This document shows positions 21,389 to 31,264 of a DNA stretch of 64,000 bases, one piece after another. The DNA lies in assembly GCA_024372495.1 (NCBI GenBank), contig CP099977.1, positions 3,596,001-3,660,000 on the forward strand, given 5' to 3'. The notes beneath the pieces are model-generated. The model made no database searches, was not told the origin of the DNA, and saw only the letters and a program-made list of their open reading frames with translations. How positions within the stretch are numbered: the first letter of the stretch is position 1; each line of letters opens with the position of its first letter. Position numbers and translations under genes: made by a program. The DNA is from Pseudarthrobacter sp. Fe7 (GTDB taxonomy: Bacteria; Actinomycetota; Actinomycetes; Actinomycetales; Micrococcaceae).

Positions 21389-22028
21389 GTGTCCAGCAGT
21401 ACAGTGCAGCCGGTGCCTGCCCCCCAGGCCCCGACAACCCAGCGGGGCAAGGCCAAGGAGAACCGGCGGCAGGCCTTGTTGTCAGCCGCGGCCTCCCTGT
21501 TCGCGGCCAACGGCTTCAACCGGGTTTCATTGGAGGACCTCGGCGCGGCAGCCGGCGTCAGCGGACCCGCGGTGTACCGCCACTTTTCCGGCAAGCAGGC
21601 AGTGCTGGCAGACCTCCTGCTCACCGTGAGCCAGGACCTGCTGGACGGCGGCCGGCAGGTGGCGGACAGCACCGCCGATCCCCTGGCTGCACTGCGGAGC
21701 CTGGTGGAGTTCCAGGTGGATTTCGCGCTGGGCAAGCCGGACGTGATCCGGGTGCAGGACCGGGACTTCCCCAACCTCTCGGAGCAGGACCAGGCTGGCC
21801 GTCCGGACGCTCCAGCGCAGCTACGTGGAGGTGTGGGTTGGCATCCTGGCCAAGGTCCACCCCGCGATCGATCCTGCTGAACTGCGGATGCGCGCGCACG
21901 CCACGTTCGGCCTCATCAATTCCACGCCGCACTCAGTCCGCAGCCATGGCCGGCGGTTGGCCGCCGGCGTTGCCCGCCCCCTGCTCGAGCGCATGGCCAT
22001 GGCGGCCCTGACGGTGCCCCCGGCCTGA
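21389..22028 (+). CDS. TetR family regulator of the leucine-catabolism operon, frameshifted
   Basis: About 212 residues when repaired. The N-terminal HTH reads ALLSAAASLFAANGFNRVS, then LGAAAGVSGPAVYRHFSGKQ. GTG 21389 is preceded by GGAGGA with normal spacing. The frame breaks at 21792-21796 (AGGCT for AGCT); repair gives SEQDQLAVRTLQRSYVEVWV. It is divergent from accD1. A TetR in this position commonly represses the isovalerate/leucine operon and senses an acyl-CoA; that is inferred, as is its binding to the repeats in the shared promoter. Confidence 0.87.
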
Positions 22029-22063
22029 CCCAACCCCGTACCGGACACCAACGGCCGCCGGCC

Positions 22064-22114
22064 GCACAACCGGCCCCGGGCAGCACCGCTTGTGCGGGCC
22101 GGGGCCGGTTGTGC
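22064..22114. terminator. Bidirectional terminator-like hairpin between tetR and bkdC
   Basis: Perfect 16-base arms GCACAACCGGCCCCGG (22064-22079) and its complement (22099-22114) with a 19-base loop, between two genes that converge. No clear T-run follows, as is common in high-GC actinobacteria. Confidence 0.7.
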
Positions 22115-22122
22115 TGATGCCA

Positions 22123-23486
22123 CTAAACCATCGTGAGCACCATGCCGGGGTCAGCCATGATGGCTCCGACGACGGCCAGGAAACGTGACCCCTGTTCCCC
22201 GTCGACCAGGCGGTGGTCGAAGGACAGGCTCAGCGTCAGGACCTGGCGCAGCGCCACCTCTCCCCTGTATTCCCAGGGCAGGGTCCGGACCGCTCCGAGG
22301 CCGAGGATGGCAGCCTCCCCGGATTCAGGATGGGGGTACCGGCGTCGATACCGAAGACCCCGATGTTGGTAATAGAGATGGTCCCGCCGGCGAGGTCCGC
22401 CGGCGTGGTCTTCCCCGCCCGTGCGGTCTCGGCGAGCGCCGTGAGTGCCTGGGCAAGCTGCGGGAGCGGCAGGGCGTCTGCGTCCTTGATGTTGGGCACG
22501 GTGAGGCCTCGGGGCGTGGCTGCGGCGATGCCGAGGTTCACGTAATTGAAGGTGACGATTTCCTGGTTTTCTTCGTCCCAGCGGGAATTCAGCGACGGGT
22601 TGCGCCGGAGGGAAACGAGCACGGCTTTGGCAGCGAGCGTCAGCGGGGTGAGCTTGACGCCGGCGAACTCCCTGCTGGTCTTGAGCCTGGCCAGCAGTTC
22701 GAGGCTGGGCGTGACATCCACCGTGAGGAATTCCGTTGCATGCGGCGCAGTGAAGGCACTCCGTACCATGGCTGCGGCGGTGTGCTTGCGCACGCCCTTG
22801 ATGGGGGTGCGTGTCTCCCGTTCCCCCGGCCGGGCTCCTGGGGCAGGCACTGACCCAGGCGTCTGCGTCCCAAACTCTTCCGCAGGCCCGGCAAGCCCCT
22901 GGACGTCTTCCCGTGTGATCAGCCCACCAGGCCCGGTACCCCGGACCTGCGCGAGTTCCACTCCCAGGTCCTTGGCGAGTTTGCGGACGGGAGGGGTGGA
23001 CCGGGGGCGTTCCACCGGCATGGCTTCGGCAGGTGCGGCACCGGCAGCTTCCACCACCGGAGCGGGCTGGCCAGCCGGGGCGAAGTTCCGCGGCCGCCGC
23101 GCCGGCCGCCCGGATCCCTCGACGATGGCGCCGTACCCCACCAGGTTCGGCTCCCTTTTCGGCATGTCCACCACAGCCTCCCCGAACCCCGCACCCGCGG
23201 CGCCGGGCGGCGAAGAAGGTGACGCGCCGTCGTCGTCCGCTACCTCGAAGGAGACGATGGGCTTGCCCACCTCCACCACGGAACCGGGCTGTTCGTGAAG
23301 TTCCTTTATCACCCCGGCGAACGGTGACGGGAGCTCCACCACAGCCTTGGCGGTCTCCACTTCGGCGATGACCTGGTTCAGGCTGACGGTATCGCCAACG
23401 TCGACTTTCCAGCTGAGGATTTCAGATTCGGTGAGGCCCTCGCCCAGGTCCGGGAGCCGGAATTCCTTGATCATGGTGGCGCTCAT
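22123..23486 (-). CDS. bkdC: Branched-chain 2-oxoacid dehydrogenase E2 (dihydrolipoyl acyltransferase), frameshifted
   Basis: About 454 residues when repaired. Domains in order: lipoyl domain (lysine in VETAKAVVELP), Pro/Ala linker, E1/E3-binding domain (RKLAKDLGVELAQVRGTGPG), then the catalytic domain with active-site SFDHRLVDG near the end. A missing G/C in the C-run 22317-22320 breaks the frame; repair gives GTPILNPGEAAILGLGAV. ATG 23486 overlaps the bkdB stop (ATGA). No E3 gene is nearby; a housekeeping lipoamide dehydrogenase probably serves. The neighbouring liu-type operon favours a branched-chain substrate over pyruvate. Confidence 0.9.
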
Positions 23487-24492
23487 CCTTCCAGTCCGCT
23501 CAGGGAATTGGGGCGGCCCAGGGCACGGTCCACGCCGTCCAGGATGCGGTCCAGGCCCGGCAGGTGGTGCATTTCCAGCTTGGAGTACGGGTAGGGAATG
23601 TCGAAGCCGGTCACCCGGACCGGGGCGGCCTCAAGGTGGTAGAAGCACCGCTCCGTGATGCTGGCCGCCACCTCCGCGCCCAGCCCGCCGGACTGCCCGG
23701 CCTCGTGCGTGACCACCAGTCGTCCGGTCTTCCGCACGGACGCCACCACGGGTTCGTAATCCACGGGAGCCAGCGAGCGAAGGTCGATGACTTCGATGGA
23801 AATGCCTTCGTCCGCTGCGGCGGAGGCGGCGTCCAAGGCGGTCTTGACCAGCGGTCCGTAGGCCACCAGCGTGACGTCGCTGCCGTCGGTCAGCGCGCGT
23901 GCCTTGTCCATGGGCAGCGCCGAACCCGGATCCACGGACTCGTCCACCTCGCCTTTGTCGTGGTAGCGCCGCTTGGGTTCGAAGTACAGGACGGGATCGT
24001 CAGAGGCAATAGCCTGCTGGATGACCGTGTACGCATCCTGCGGGTTTGCGACAGTGACCACGCGGAGACCGGACGTGTGCGTGAAGTACGCTTCCGGGGA
24101 TTCAGAGTGGTGCTCCGGTGAACCGATGCCGCCGCCGAACGGAACCCTGATGGTGATGGGCATTTTGACCGACCCACGGGTGCGGTAATGCAGCTTGGCC
24201 ACCTGGCTGACGATCTGGTCGAACGCCGGATAGATGAAGCCGTCGAACTGGATCTCCACCACGGGCCGGTAGCCACGGTAAGCCAGTCCGACGGCGGTCC
24301 CGACGATGGCGGATTCCGCCAGGGGGTGTCCACCACCCGGTGCGTGCCGAAATCCTTCTGCAGGCCATCCGTCACCCGGAAGACGCCTCCCAGGGCGCCG
24401 ATGTCTTCGCCGAGGAGAATCACCTTGGAGTCGTTTTCGAGCGACTTCCGCAGCCCGGCATTGATGGCACGGGCAAAGGTCAACTGGGTCAT
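23483..24492 (-). CDS. bkdB: Branched-chain 2-oxoacid dehydrogenase E1 beta, frameshifted
   Basis: About 336 residues when repaired. MTQLTFARAINAGLRKSL, VILLGEDIGALGGVFRVTDG and VEIQFDGFIYPAFDQIVSQ are typical E1-beta blocks for the thiamine-diphosphate heterotetramer. The frame breaks in a G-run at 24322-24326; one more G gives HRVVDTPLAESAIVG. Its start shares bases with the bkdA stop (TGATG) and its stop overlaps bkdC. Confidence 0.92.
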
Positions 24493-25676
24493 CAGCGTGC
24501 ACCTTCCTCTGATACGGCTCCTGCGGGATCGCCAAAGGAGGCCAAATAGCGGGCGTAATGGTCCTGCTGGCGTTCCAGCCAGGAGTTGGGGGTGCTGTAA
24601 ACATGCTTGAAGATGTCCATGGGCTGGGGCTCGGGCATCGTGGTGCATCCGCGCCGCATCTGCGATGCCACGGTGTCTGCCTTGTCCTTGACCTGCTGCT
24701 GCAACTCATCGGTGAGCAGCCCCTTCCGCTCCAGGAGGCCCACCAGCCGGGAGATGGGATCCTTGGCGGCCCAGTCCTCCAGGCTCGTTGGCGTCGCGGT
24801 AGCGTGTGGGATCATCGGCGGTGGTGTGCGGCCCCATGCGGTAGCTGACCGCCTCGATAAAGGTAGGTCCGCCACCGTGTCGCGCCCGGTCCAGGGCCAG
24901 CCTGGTGGCGGCCATGACCGCCAGGACGTCATTGCCGTCCACCCGCAGGCTGGGGATGCCGAAACCGGTTGCCCTGTCCGCGAGCCTGGATGTGCGACTG
25001 CAGGCGCACGGGCTCCGAGATGGCCCAGTGGTTGTTGGTGCAGAAGAACACCACCGGGGCCTGGAAACTGGCGGCGAACACCATGGCCTCATTCACGTCG
25101 CCCTCGCTGGTGGCTCCATCCCCGAAGTAGGTAACGGCCACGGCGTCGGCACCGTCGTTTTGGATGCCCATGGCGTAGCCGGTGGCGTGCAGGGCCTGGG
25201 CGCCGATGATGATCTGCGGGGTGGCCATGTTGATGCTGTACGGATCCCAGCCGCCGGAGGCGTTGCCGCGCCATACCCGGAGGAGGTCCGTCAGGTCCAC
25301 GCCCCGGCAGTAGGCCACGCCATTCTCGCGGTAGCTGGAGAAGACGAAGTCGTCCGCCCGAAGGGACCTTCCGGAACCGATCTGGGCCGCCTCCTGGCCG
25401 AGGAGCGGGGGCCACAGGGCCAGGCTCGCCCTGCCGCTGGAGGGCGGTGGCCTCAACGTCGATCCGCCGGATGACGGTCATGTCCTCAAAGAGGGAGCAC
25501 AACTGGTCATCGGTGATGTCCCGGACCCAGAAATCGAACTCCGGGTGGCTGATCCGTTCACCGGACGGGGTGATCAGCTGGAGGAATTCCGGCCCGGTTC
25601 CAGTAGGGGTACCGGTAACGGTTCCTGCGTTTTCGGGGGTACTTGCGCCGCCATGGCCCGCTTGGTCTGTAGACAC
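24492..25676 (-). CDS. bkdA: Branched-chain 2-oxoacid dehydrogenase E1 alpha, three frame breaks
   Basis: About 393 residues when repaired. The thiamine-diphosphate motif is visible: GDGATSEGDVNEAM ... NNHWAISEP. Three AGCT-type errors break it: 25422-25426 (repair QRQGELALWPPLLGQE), 24983-24987 (QSHIQLADRATGFG) and 24781-24785 (RDANELEDWAAKDP). The three extra bases cancel in length, but translation is scrambled between them. GTG 25676 is the likely start; no strong ribosome site is seen. First gene of bkdABC. Confidence 0.9.
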
Positions 25677-25769
25677 GATTGCCGCAACCTTCGTACGTCG
25701 TTGACCTGCGGTGTACGGGCTTTTGGCCCTTGCCGCCACAGGCCTTCCGGGCGTCATTGCCCCAGATAC

Positions 25770-25785
25770 TGTGACCCTACTCACA
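25770..25785. promoter_or_regulatory. Perfect CRP/GlxR-type site
   Basis: TGTGACCCTACTCACA fits the CRP-family consensus TGTGA-N6-TCACA exactly. It lies between bkdA (start 25676) and the Lrp gene (start 25870), about 94 and 85 bases from their starts. GlxR-type cAMP-responsive regulators use this consensus in actinobacteria. The site is seen; its occupancy is inferred. Confidence 0.65.
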
Positions 25786-25869
25786 ATAACCAGGGGGTAC
25801 AACCACTGCAGCCGTTCCTGAGCAAAGTGCACTGTCCGGCGCCCCGGCACCGTGCTAGCGTTGCGCATT

Positions 25870-26343
25870 ATGCGAGCTCTGGATGGCACTGACACCCGCC
25901 TGCTGGCGGCCATGGCGCAGGACCCGCGCCGCACCGTCGTTGCCCTTGCGCAGCGGCTGGGCCTGTCACGCAATACCGTCCAGGCGCGCATGGCCCAGCT
26001 GGAAAAGAAGCACGTCTTCCTGTCCTTCGAACGGCGCATCAACCCGGCGGCTTTGGGGTATCCGCTCATGGCGTTCATCTCGGTCCACGTGCAGCAGCAG
26101 AAACTCGGACGGCTGGCGGAAGATATCGCCGCCATCCCCGAGGTCCTGGAGGGGTACGGGCTGACCGGGTCGGCGGACCTGCTGCTGCGCGTGGTGGCCA
26201 GGGACGCCGAGGACCTGTTCCGCATCAACGGCAAGATCCTGGCGTGCGATGGCGTGGAGCGGGCAGACACGGCCCTTGCCATGGGCGAGTTGATCCCCTT
26301 TCGCGTGCAGCCGCTGCTGGACCGGGGGTCCGAGGGCGCCTAG
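25870..26343 (+). CDS. Lrp/AsnC family regulator, likely of the bkd operon
   Basis: About 157 residues. The N-terminal HTH spans RTVVALAQRLGLSRNTVQAR, and the C-terminal RAM ligand domain includes LMAFISVHVQQQ and GLTGSADLLLRVVARD. It is divergent from bkdA, as BkdR-type regulators are, so control of branched-chain keto-acid oxidation in response to amino acids is likely. ATG 25870 is preferred over the upstream 25852. Note that it contains an intact CCAGCTGG (25995-26002), useful for comparing with the broken ones elsewhere. Confidence 0.88.
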   Translation: MRALDGTDTRLLAAMAQDPRRTVVALAQRLGLSRNTVQARMAQLEKKHVFLSFERRINPAALGYPLMAFISVHVQQQKLGRLAEDIAAIPEVLEGYGLTGSADLLLRVVARDAEDLFRINGKILACDGVERADTALAMGELIPFRVQPLLDRGSEGA

Positions 26344-26488
26344 CAGCAATACCGGAACTACTTCTGCCGAGCTTCAGGCACGACGGCGGCAGGCAGGGTT
26401 ATAGGCTGGTTCCCAGTCATGTGCCCGGCCGGGAACGCCCGGGTCAGTTCGCCGGCGCCGTGGCGCGGGTTCGACGAAAGGCTCACCC

Positions 26489-27034
26489 TTGAGCACTCCC
26501 CAGGATCCGTACCGGCAAGGCCAGGCGCGCTTCGCGCCACAGCCGTTTCCCCAGCTGCCGGAGCAGCCCGCTCCCTTTGGCCTCCCAGGTGAACCGCCGC
26601 GGCAGCAGAGCCGGCGGAAGCTGTGGATCATCCTCGGCAGCATTGGTGGGGTGCTGCTCCTGGTGATCCTCGGCGTCGTGATCCTGGTGAACGTGGTGGG
26701 CAGTGCCACCAACCAGGCCAAGGGCCTTGCCGATGATTTCACCAAGAGGGTGATCGCCGGCGATTCCTCCGGCGCCTACGACCAATACCTCGACCCGGCC
26801 CTGCAGAAGCAGCTCTCCAAGGAGTCATTCATCTCCGGCGTAAAGAGCCTGGAAATGGACAGCTCCTGCCAGCCCGCCTACAACAACCTCAAGGTTGCCA
26901 CCGACAACGGCGTGAAGTCGGCCGAGGTGGTGGGCCAGATCAGCTGCACAGGCAAGAAGGTGGACCTCGCCTACCGCTTCGAGGGCACCGATCAGATGCG
27001 GATGACCAACATCAAGCTGCGGCCCGCGGCCTAA
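26489..27034 (+). CDS. Membrane-anchored protein of unknown function
   Basis: 181 residues. A Pro/Gln-rich cytoplasmic N-terminus (about 1-40) precedes one strong membrane helix (IILGSIGGVLLLVILGVVIL). An outside domain of about 110 residues follows, with two cysteines (SSCQP and ISCTG) that could form a disulfide. The architecture resembles small actinobacterial proteins with a cystatin-like fold, but I do not recognise a named family. TTG 26489 is the likely start. It converges on the symporter gene and is followed by a strong hairpin. Confidence 0.7.
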   Translation: MSTPQDPYRQGQARFAPQPFPQLPEQPAPFGLPGEPPRQQSRRKLWIILGSIGGVLLLVILGVVILVNVVGSATNQAKGLADDFTKRVIAGDSSGAYDQYLDPALQKQLSKESFISGVKSLEMDSSCQPAYNNLKVATDNGVKSAEVVGQISCTGKKVDLAYRFEGTDQMRMTNIKLRPAA

Positions 27035-27048
27035 GCCGTTTCCACGCA

Positions 27049-27085
27049 GGAGCCCCCGCCCCGCGCTGTGCGGGACGGGGGCTCC
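27049..27085. terminator. Hairpin terminator between convergent genes
   Basis: GGAGCCCCCGCCCCGC, loop GCTGT, then GCGGGACGGGGGCTCC: 16-base arms with one mismatch. It lies 14 bases after the stop at 27034 and 33 before the end of the symporter gene, so it can serve both. Confidence 0.8.
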
Positions 27086-27117
27086 AGCCGTCAGGTTCCT
27101 CGCCAGTGGACCGCCGG

Positions 27118-28734
27118 CTAGTGGTCCACCGCCTTTTCGGCCCCGATGCCGGTCAGCGAGCGGACTTCCATTTCGGCCTGCTTGGCCGGGTCTTCGCGCC
27201 GCTTGTCCAGGGTGGTGCCCAACCAGCCCAGGAAGAACGCCAGCGGAATGGACACGATTCCCGGGTTGCTCAGCGGGAAGAGGGCGAAGTTGGCGCCCGG
27301 GATCATCGAGGTCTTGGCCCCGGAGACCACCGGGGAGAACACGATGAGCAGGATCGCCGAGGCGAGGCCGCCGTACATGCTCCAGATAGCGCCCTGGGTG
27401 GTGAACTTCCGCCAGAACAGCGAGTAGATAATGGTGGGAAGGTTCGCCGACGCTGCGACGGCGAAGGCGAGCGCCACCAGGAAGGCCACGTTCTGGCCGT
27501 TGGCGAAGATGCCGCCCAGGATGGCCAGGATGCCGATCACCACCACGGTGCGCCGGGCCACCCGGACTTCCGTGGCGGCGTCGGCCTTGCCCTTGGCAAT
27601 GACGTTGGCGTAGATGTCATGCGCAAAGGACGCTGCCGCCGTGATGGTCAGGCCTGCCACCACCGCCAGGATGGTGGCGAACGCCACCGCGGAGATGAAG
27701 CCGAGCAGCAGCGGTCCGCCCAGGTGGAACGCGAGCAGGGGTGCGGCGGAATTGACGCCGCCGGGAGCGGACTTGATGGTGTCCGCGCCAACCAGCGCCG
27801 CTGCACCGTAGCCCAGGACCAGGGTGAAGAGGTAGAAGATGCCGATGAGCCAGATGGACCACACCACTGACTTGCGGGCTTCCTTGGCCGTGGGAACCGT
27901 GTAGAAGCGCATGAGGACGTGCGGCAGTGCAGCCGTGCCCAGGACAAGGGCAAGGCCCAGGGACATGAAGTCCAGTTTGGACGTGTCGCTTTTGCCGTAC
28001 TGCAGGCCCGGGTTGAGGACGGCCGGGTTGTTGGCAGTCTCCACGGCACCGCCCAGCAGGGCGGAGAGGTTGAAGCCGTAGATGGCCAGGACCCACAGGG
28101 TCATGACGGCGGCGCCGGCAATCAGCAGCATGGCCTTGATGATTTGGACCCAGGTGGTACCCTTCATGCCGCCGATCAGGACGTACATGATCATGAGGGC
28201 GCCGACGACGATGATCACCAGCGCCTGTCCGCCCCAGTCGCTGATGCCCAGCAGGAGGGAGATCAGGCTTCCCGCACCGGCCATCTGGGCCAGCAGGTAG
28301 AAGAAGCAGACCGCCAGGGTGGAGACGGCGGCTGCGATCCGGACCGGGCGCTGCTTCAGCCGGAAGGACAGCACGTCCGCCATGGTGAACTTGCCGGTGT
28401 TGCGCAGCAGTTCAGCCACCAGAAGCAGCGCCACCAGCCAGGCCACCAGGAAGCCGATGGAGTACATGAACCCGTCGTAGCCGTTGATGGCGATGGCCCC
28501 GGTGATGCCCAGGAAGGATGCTGCCGACAGGTAGTCGCCGGCGATGGCGGTGCCGTTCTGGGAGCCGGTAAATGAGCGTCCTGCGGCGTAGTAGTCTGCG
28601 GCGGTCTTGTTGTTCCGGCTGGCCCGGAGCACGATCACCATGGTCACGGCCACGAACAGGCCGAAGATGCCCATGTTCAGGAGGGTGGTGTCCTTGAGGG
28701 CGGCGACATCCACCGCGGCGGGAATGGTGATCAT
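27118..28734 (-). CDS. Cation/acetate-type sodium:solute symporter
   Basis: 538 residues with about 13 hydrophobic helices. The early block AGRSFTGSQNGTAIAGDYLS and ISGITG-like AASFLGITGAIAI are characteristic of ActP-type members of the sodium:solute symporter family, which import acetate and other short monocarboxylates. ATG 28734 overlaps the stop of the DUF485 gene. Its separation from the LytS/LytTR genes by a shared promoter region suggests a link. Substrate is inferred from family. Confidence 0.9.
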   Translation of the reverse strand: MITIPAAVDVAALKDTTLLNMGIFGLFVAVTMVIVLRASRNNKTAADYYAAGRSFTGSQNGTAIAGDYLSAASFLGITGAIAINGYDGFMYSIGFLVAWLVALLLVAELLRNTGKFTMADVLSFRLKQRPVRIAAAVSTLAVCFFYLLAQMAGAGSLISLLLGISDWGGQALVIIVVGALMIMYVLIGGMKGTTWVQIIKAMLLIAGAAVMTLWVLAIYGFNLSALLGGAVETANNPAVLNPGLQYGKSDTSKLDFMSLGLALVLGTAALPHVLMRFYTVPTAKEARKSVVWSIWLIGIFYLFTLVLGYGAAALVGADTIKSAPGGVNSAAPLLAFHLGGPLLLGFISAVAFATILAVVAGLTITAAASFAHDIYANVIAKGKADAATEVRVARRTVVVIGILAILGGIFANGQNVAFLVALAFAVAASANLPTIIYSLFWRKFTTQGAIWSMYGGLASAILLIVFSPVVSGAKTSMIPGANFALFPLSNPGIVSIPLAFFLGWLGTTLDKRREDPAKQAEMEVRSLTGIGAEKAVDH

Positions 28735-29111
28735 TTGTTGGCTCCGCCCACTCGGTTTCCGTTCTTATCGAATTCGTGCCCCTCGATCTCGTGCCTGATC
28801 TCTGAGGCGATGGGGTCCAGCCGCTTGTTGGAGTAGTGCACGTACCAGCCGGTGATGGCAAACGTCGAGACGAACTGGAGCAGGCCCAGGATCAGGCCGA
28901 TGTTGATGTTGCCCCAGACCTTGGTGGACATGAATCCGACCGCGTAGTCGGCGAGCAGGACGTAGGCGAAGTACCACAGCAGGAAGGCCACTGCCATGGG
29001 GAAGACAAAGCTGCGGTGACGCTTGCGCAATTCCTGGAACTGCCCGGTCGACTGGACTTGTTCAAAGTCCACGGACGCCGCTGCGTCCGGAGTATGGGCA
29101 TCATTACCCAT
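28731..29111 (-). CDS. DUF485 membrane protein, symporter partner
   Basis: 126 residues with two membrane helices (VFPMAVAFLLWYFAYVLLA and the one around LILGLLQFVSTFAITG). RKRHRSFVFP and YVHYSNKRLDPIA are the DUF485 hallmarks (YjcH in E. coli). DUF485 genes nearly always precede actP-type symporters, as here with an ATGA overlap. Role in transport is presumed. Confidence 0.9.
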   Translation of the reverse strand: MGNDAHTPDAAASVDFEQVQSTGQFQELRKRHRSFVFPMAVAFLLWYFAYVLLADYAVGFMSTKVWGNINIGLILGLLQFVSTFAITGWYVHYSNKRLDPIASEIRHEIEGHEFDKNGNRVGGANK

Positions 29112-29332
29112 CGTTCCTCCTCATTGAGTTGCCGGAACACACCGGGCGGCAGGCCCTAAGCCGGAGGCGCTGGACAGGGGATGCTGGCCAGCAGCACCAC
29201 GCAGGGGCACCGCAGATGTGACACCAATCACTTTGCCGTGCATCCGGTGCCGTGTTCCAGCACTTCGCAGCCCACCGTCGCTCAACGGCTGCGATGCTGC
29301 GGCAAACGGCACCCGCCGCTACGCTGGGCACC
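29112..29332. other. Divergent promoter region of the symporter and LytS genes
   Basis: No gene. It holds a CRP/GlxR-like site TGTGACACCAATCACT at 29217-29232 (TGTGA-N6-TCACT, one mismatch to TGTGA-N6-TCACA). The rest shows nothing I can name. Confidence 0.5.
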
Positions 29333-30515
29333 ATGCCGGACTCCCCCTCCTCACCGCCGCAGCCGTTGCGGTGATCGCCATGGCCATTGCCGTCGTCGTC
29401 GGTGTGGGCCTGAAGGTACTCCGCTCCTTCCGGGAGCTGGGCACTGATGCGGAGCGCGCCACTTACCACACGCTCCACGCCGCCTCCCAGGCCGGGCAGC
29501 ACCTCCGGCGCGGCCTGAACCCTGCCGGCGCCGCGAAAGCCAGCCGCCAGCTGCGCGCCCTGCTGGCCTGCGACGCCCTGGCGATCACGGACACCTCCGG
29601 CGTGCTGGCCTGGGACGGCGGCGCCGAGGACATCCGGCCGCGCCTTATGGACCTCGCGGCAGGGGTGCTTGCCTCGGGCAGGACCGCCGTCCTTTCGGCG
29701 GGCGGGGACGGAACCGGCAGCCACCTTGCCGGCGTCATCGCCCCGGTGCGGGCCGGCACCCGCGTGGTGGGTGCGGTGGCAGCCTTCGCCCCTTCCGCCG
29801 GGGCAGGTTTGGTCAGGGCAACGGGGGAAGTGGCCGACTGGGTTGCCGTGCAGGTGGAACTCGCCGAGGCTGGACGCATCCCGGACGCTCCTGATGGAAG
29901 CGGAAGTCCGGGCGCTGCGGGCCCAGATCAGCCCGCACTTCATCTACAACTCGCTCAACGCCATCGCCTCCTTCATCAACACCGATCCGGAGCGGGCAAG
30001 GGAGCTGGTGGTGGAGTTTGCGGATTTCACCCGCTACTCGTTCCGGAGGCACGGCGACTTCACCACCCTTGCCGAGGAGGCTCCGCTGCATTGACCGCTA
30101 CCTGCTGCTGGAGCGGGCCCGGTTCGGCGAGCGCGTCCAGGTCAGCCTCCGGGTGGCCCCGGAAGTGCTCGGCACCGTGATCCCGTTCCTCAGCCTCCAG
30201 CCGCTGGTGGAGAACGCCGTCCGGCACGGGCTTGAGGCCAAGGAAGGACCCGGACACATCAGCATCACGGCAGAGGACGCCGGAGCTTTTGCCGAGGTCA
30301 CCATCGAGGACGACGGCGTGGGGATGGATCCGGAACAGCTCCGGTCCGTCCTGGCGGGCCACACAGACGGGGACCATGTGGGGCTGCGGAACGTCGATGC
30401 GCGGCTGCGCCAGGTATATGGCAACGACCACGGGCTGGTGGTGGAAACAGCGCCGGGCGAGGGGACGCTGATCACCATGCGGGTGCCAAAGTCCCAGCCG
30501 GGGCATGATGCGTAA
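29333..30515 (+). CDS. LytS-type sensor histidine kinase, three frame breaks
   Basis: About 394 residues when repaired. One N-terminal membrane helix (AAAVAVIAMAIAVVVGVGL), a GAF-like sensor part (about 65-190), then the His_kinase domain with phospho-accepting His in AQISPHFIYNSLNAIASF, and ATPase N-box in LQPLVENAVRHGLEA. AGGCT errors at 29867-29871 and 30078-30082 break it; repairs give VELAELDASRTLLMEAE and TTLAEELRCIDRYLLLERA. The start is uncertain: ATG 29333 needs one more C in 29343-29347. It pairs with the LytTR regulator 32 bases downstream. The signal may be a small carboxylate, given the flanking symporters. Confidence 0.83.
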
Positions 30516-30547
30516 GGCCCGCCTCCCGCTGGAAGTACCCTAGGAGA

Positions 30548-31264
30548 ATGATTAACGTCCTCGTCGTTGATGATGAGTTGCCCGCCGTTGAGGAGCTGGC
30601 CTTCCTGCTGGGCAGGGACGAACGCATCGGGAAGGTACTGCGGGCCACGTCCGGCGCCGAAGCGCTCACGGCCCTGGCCGCCGGCAGCATCGACGCCGTT
30701 TTCCTGGACATCCACATGCCTGCGGTGTCCGGCCTGGAGATCGCCGGTGCCATTGCCCGCAGCAGCAATCCGCCGGCCGTTGTTTTTGTCACTGCCGATG
30801 AGGACCACGCCCTGGCCGCGTTCGAACTCGCTGCCGTGGACTACCTGCTCAAACCCGTGCGCGCGGAGCGCCTGGCCCGGTCCGTGGGGCGGATCAGTGA
30901 ACTGCGGGACGGCGGTGCGGCACCGGAGATGATCACGGTGGACCAGGGCGGGACCACCAGGATGATCAGGCGCGACGACGTCACCTACGTCCAGGCCCAG
31001 GGGGACTATGCCCGGCTTCATACCGCCGACGCCAGCTACCTCATCCGGGTGCCGCTGGCCGACCTTGAACAGCAATGGGCGGACGCCGGTTTCATCCGCA
31101 CGCACCGTTCCTACCTCGTGGCGCTGAAGCACGTGTCCTCGATGAAGCTGGCGGCCGACGGGCCACGCGTAACGGTGGCCGGCGCCGGCCTGCCCATCAG
31201 CCGGCGGCACCTGCCCATCGTGCGGGAGAAGCTGGAGGCAACCAGGATCAGGCCGCACGCATGA
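30548..31264 (+). CDS. LytTR-type response regulator
   Basis: 238 residues, intact. Receiver domain: acidic pocket VVDDE, phospho-accepting Asp in VFLDIHMPAVSG, Thr in FVTADED and Lys in DYLLKPVRA. The C-terminal LytTR DNA-binding domain includes VTYVQAQGDYARLHT and FIRTHRSYLVAL. AGGAG lies only one base before ATG 30548, an unusually short spacing, but the family N-terminus leaves no other start. It probably controls one or both symporter genes, as LytS/LytR-type pairs do for pyruvate carriers in other bacteria. Confidence 0.92.
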   Translation: MINVLVVDDELPAVEELAFLLGRDERIGKVLRATSGAEALTALAAGSIDAVFLDIHMPAVSGLEIAGAIARSSNPPAVVFVTADEDHALAAFELAAVDYLLKPVRAERLARSVGRISELRDGGAAPEMITVDQGGTTRMIRRDDVTYVQAQGDYARLHTADASYLIRVPLADLEQQWADAGFIRTHRSYLVALKHVSSMKLAADGPRVTVAGAGLPISRRHLPIVREKLEATRIRPHA

